The translations under genes and the position numbers were made by a program. From positions 1 through 64,000 of the forward strand of contig NZ_JAHXBU010000044.1 of assembly GCF_020178975.1 (NCBI RefSeq): DNA of 64,000 nt, read 5' to 3'. Positions 61,204 through 64,000 of the stretch are shown in pieces (the stretch's first letter is position 1; the number at the start of each line of letters is the position of its first letter). Under the pieces are notes generated by a model. The model did not search any database, had not been told where the DNA came from, and saw only the letters and a list, made by a program, of their open reading frames with translations. The DNA comes from Cesiribacter sp. SM1 (GTDB lineage: Bacteria; Bacteroidota; Bacteroidia; Cytophagales; Cyclobacteriaceae).

Positions 61204-64000
61204 ATGAAGCACTACTATCTAAACTTTTCTCGCCTGATGCTGATGCTGCTGCTCATGGTAGTTGCAGTTCCCGATTCCCTGTATGCGCAGGGGAGGGTAA
61301 TTAAAGGAAGGGTACTGGAAGCAGGTACCACTTTTGGCATTCCGGGCGCTACTGTTGTGATTAAAGGAACTACAACAGGAACAGTTACTGATGTAGACGG
61401 TAATTACCAGATTGAAGCCAGTAATACAGATGTACTGGTATATTCTTTTGTAGGCTACCAGAACAAAGAGATTCTTGTTGGTGCTCAGTCCCAGATAGAT
61501 GTATCTCTTGCGCCGGAAGATGAAACACTGGAAGAGCTGATTGTTGTAGGCTATGGCTCCCAGGAGAGGGCACGGGTAACAGGTGCTATCTCTTCAGTAT
61601 CTTCCAAAGACATTGGGGAGCAGCCGGTGGCTTCGGTAGACCAGGCACTGCAGGGAAGAGCTGCCGGTATTACGGTGGCCAACTCTGGTTCTCCGGGCGT
61701 TAACCCAGTGGTACGCATCAGAGGGCTGGGTACCGTTGGTAACAATAATCCTCTTTATGTAATTGATGGTATGCCTGCCGGGGGTATTAACGAAATTAAT
61801 CCTAATGATATTGAATCGGTGCAGGTGTTGAAAGATGCCTCTGCCTCTGCTATTTATGGTTCAAGGGCTGCAAACGGTGTAATTCTGGTTACCACCAAGC
61901 GCGGTGTTAAAGGCAAAACAAGCCTAAATGCCGATGCCTACTACGGTTACCAGACAGCCTGGCGTACCCTGGACCTGCTGAACAGAGAACAGTATCTGGC
62001 CTATGGCAGAGACCTGATCAACAGTGATCCGGGTACCGATCTGCCCCCAAGGTTTAACAATCTGGGAGAATTTGCCGATGTTGATACCGACTGGCAGGAT
62101 GAGATGTTCCGCACCGCACCTATCAGGGATTTTAACCTTTCTGCCTCCGGAGGTGGCGATAACTCCCTGTTTAACATCAGTGGTGGCTACTTTAAGCAGG
62201 ATGGTATTATGCTCGGCACCGGCTTTGAGCGCTATTCTATAAGGGCAAACAGCGAGTTTACGATTGGCAGGTTTAAAGTTGGCGAAACACTCACAACTGC
62301 CTATTCAAAAAGACAGAACGAGCCTTACAATGGCGGCCGTACCCAAATAGAGCACATGATCAAGATGGTGCCCTACATACCTGTTAGAGACGAAGACAAA
62401 GTAGGTGGTTTCCGGGCTACTGACCTTGCTGATGGCACCGACCCGGAAAACCCTGTATTGAATGCCATGCTTAGAAGAAACTGGGATGAAAACCTGAAGT
62501 TGCTGGGTACAGCCTATGCAAGCTTTGAAATTCTGGATGGCCTGGAATACAAGCTGTTGCTGGGTTTGGATATGAACTTTGGCTATAACGACCAGTTTGT
62601 ACCGATGATAGACCCATCTGACACCTACCATAAAAACCCAACGGCTGATATTGACCAGAACAGAACTGATTTCATCTCACCACTGATCTCTAACCAGCTG
62701 TCGTTTAACAGAACCTTTGGTAACCACCACATAGATGCGGTAGCCGTAGCTGAACGCCAGTCGCACGTTGGCCGTAACACCCGTACTGTTGGTGAAACAG
62801 ATCTTACCAGCGAAATTGATGTACCCGATGCTTTTGGACAGGGTGTGCAAATACGCGGACAGCGCTATGAGTATGCCCTGATCTCTTACCTGGGCCGCGT
62901 TAACTACGACTATGCAGGCAAATATTTACTGTCGGCCTCAGTACGCCGTGATGGTGGCTCCCGCTTTGGGAATGACAGGTGGGGTACCTTCCCGGCCTTC
63001 TCTGCCGGCTGGCGGGTAAGTGAGGAACCTTTTCTGCGTGACATCAGCCTGATCAGCGAAATGAAGTTAAGGGCCAGCTGGGGCCAGGTAGGTAATGACC
63101 AGATTGGTAACTATGGTTACCAGGCAACCATTGCCAACCAGAACCCTTACGTTTTTGGCGAAGGTCAGTCGCTTATAGGTGGTGCAACCACCAGGCAAAT
63201 GGCAAACCCCGACATCAAATGGGAAACCACTACCATGACCAACTTTGGTGTAGACCTTGGCTTTATGAAAAACCGTATCAGGGCCAGTGTTGAATATTTC
63301 CGTAACGAAACTGAAGACATGCTCCTGAACGTGCCCATTCCATTCTCTATTGGATATGATGTGGCACCGGTTGATAACCTGGGTGCTGTAGTGAACAAAG
63401 GATTTGAAGTTACTGCAGGTTATTATAAATCTGCCGGAGATTTTCAGTGGTCTTTAGGAGGTAACATATCTTTTGTAAGAAACGAACTTACCTCTCTGGG
63501 CATTGGCAGCTCGCTGGAGGGTACAGCCTTCCTGCAAACAGGTTACAACACCACATACTCCGAAGAGGGCCAGCCTATTGCTTATTTCCGTGGCTGGGTG
63601 GTTGATGGTATATTCCAAAGCCAGGAAGAGGTTAATGCAGCCAATAACCTAAGTCCCGAAGGCATCTATTACCAGACTGCCGATACAGCGCCCGGCGATA
63701 TCAGGTTTAAAGATCTGAATGATGACGGGGTTGTAGACGACGATGACAGAACCAACCTGGGCCACTTCCTGCCCGACTTCTCTTATGGTTTGAATGCCAG
63801 TGCCAACTATAGGAATTTTGACCTCAGCCTCTTTATCCAGGGGGTACAGGGTAACGAAATTCTCAACGTGAATGGTTATAACATGGAGGGCATGACCCGC
63901 CTGTTCAATTCAGGCACAGCGGTGCTTAATCGCTGGACTCCTGAAAATCCTAACACAGACGTACCACGCGCCATCAACTCAGACCCCAACAGAAATGCCA
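61204..64000 (+). CDS. SusC/RagA-family TonB-linked outer-membrane receptor (partial)
   Basis: The gene starts at ATG 61204 and runs off the window end, so about 932 residues are seen. A signal peptide (about 1-28) precedes a CarboxypepD_reg-like domain (IKGRVLEAGTTFGIPGATVV, residues about 33-115). A plug domain follows with ELIVVGYGSQERARVTGAISSV and VRIRGLGTVGNNNPLYVIDG, then beta-barrel strands. These are hallmarks of SusC-like TonB-dependent transporters that import oligosaccharides or peptides with a SusD lipoprotein. The SusD gene, if present, lies beyond 64000. The substrate is not known; the LacI-type operator upstream suggests sugar control. Confidence 0.96.
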   Translation, partial: MKHYYLNFSRLMLMLLLMVVAVPDSLYAQGRVIKGRVLEAGTTFGIPGATVVIKGTTTGTVTDVDGNYQIEASNTDVLVYSFVGYQNKEILVGAQSQIDVSLAPEDETLEELIVVGYGSQERARVTGAISSVSSKDIGEQPVASVDQALQGRAAGITVANSGSPGVNPVVRIRGLGTVGNNNPLYVIDGMPAGGINEINPNDIESVQVLKDASASAIYGSRAANGVILVTTKRGVKGKTSLNADAYYGYQTAWRTLDLLNREQYLAYGRDLINSDPGTDLPPRFNNLGEFADVDTDWQDEMFRTAPIRDFNLSASGGGDNSLFNISGGYFKQDGIMLGTGFERYSIRANSEFTIGRFKVGETLTTAYSKRQNEPYNGGRTQIEHMIKMVPYIPVRDEDKVGGFRATDLADGTDPENPVLNAMLRRNWDENLKLLGTAYASFEILDGLEYKLLLGLDMNFGYNDQFVPMIDPSDTYHKNPTADIDQNRTDFISPLISNQLSFNRTFGNHHIDAVAVAERQSHVGRNTRTVGETDLTSEIDVPDAFGQGVQIRGQRYEYALISYLGRVNYDYAGKYLLSASVRRDGGSRFGNDRWGTFPAFSAGWRVSEEPFLRDISLISEMKLRASWGQVGNDQIGNYGYQATIANQNPYVFGEGQSLIGGATTRQMANPDIKWETTTMTNFGVDLGFMKNRIRASVEYFRNETEDMLLNVPIPFSIGYDVAPVDNLGAVVNKGFEVTAGYYKSAGDFQWSLGGNISFVRNELTSLGIGSSLEGTAFLQTGYNTTYSEEGQPIAYFRGWVVDGIFQSQEEVNAANNLSPEGIYYQTADTAPGDIRFKDLNDDGVVDDDDRTNLGHFLPDFSYGLNASANYRNFDLSLFIQGVQGNEILNVNGYNMEGMTRLFNSGTAVLNRWTPENPNTDVPRAINSDPNRNA

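Overview
The window looks like chromosome of a Bacteroidota member, probably Cytophagales. Evidence: a SusC/RagA TonB-linked receptor, lipoprotein-rich secreted glycosidases, promoters resembling the Bacteroidota -33/-7 pattern (TTG, TAnnTTTG), weak or absent Shine-Dalgarno sites, and a flexirubin/aryl-polyene pigment locus. No phage, insertion sequence or CRISPR array was seen.

Layout. 1-342: the 3' end of an rRNA operon (23S-5S spacer, 5S rRNA, terminator). 534-1400: an aldo/keto reductase on the minus strand. 1835-27497: a large aryl-polyene/flexirubin-type pigment cluster, almost all on the plus strand with overlapping or closely packed genes. It holds a tyrosine ammonia-lyase-like starter enzyme, an AMP-forming aryl-acid ligase, AcpS, two ACPs, three full ketosynthases, a chain-length-factor-like partner and a half-length KS-like protein, FabG, two hotdog dehydratases, a thioesterase, an LpxL-like acyltransferase, LolA- and LolB-like carriers, a trifunctional exporter/acyltransferase/methyltransferase, a desaturase-like flavoprotein and, on the minus strand, a flavin halogenase-like enzyme. 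DarA/DarB-type dialkylresorcinol genes were not recognised. 27843-34096: a small membrane protein, a LysE-type exporter, a peptide-ligase-like operon (permuted ATP-grasp, alpha-E, transglutaminase) and two small unknown genes. 34529-39800: a carbohydrate island (propeller glycosidase-like protein, six-hairpin glycosidase-like protein, GH28) with two apparent gene relics between its genes.

39970-51303: mostly housekeeping or scattered genes: alpha/beta hydrolase, phospholipase D/cardiolipin synthase, tRNA-Leu(CAA), ABM-domain protein, SAM hydroxide adenosyltransferase, PhoH with a GNAT protein, MscS, ComEC, enoyl-CoA hydratase and a histone-deacetylase-like amidohydrolase. 51512-55537: a red/far-red light signalling operon (bacteriophytochrome kinase, Rcp1-like regulator, receiver-PP2C phosphatase), preceded by a perfect dyad. 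55556-60265: a small conserved-looking protein, a CDP-alcohol phosphatidyltransferase and a giant FG-GAP/ASPIC lipoprotein. 61204-64000: a SusC-like receptor that runs off the window, with a perfect LacI-type palindrome upstream.

How it fits together. In the pigment cluster I infer that tyrosine is deaminated to 4-coumarate, activated by the ligase and loaded on an ACP. It would then be extended by the KS/CLF set with FabG and the dehydratases into an aryl polyene, optionally chlorinated and methylated, and moved to the outer membrane by the exporter and the Lol-like proteins. This is based on family knowledge and gene content only.
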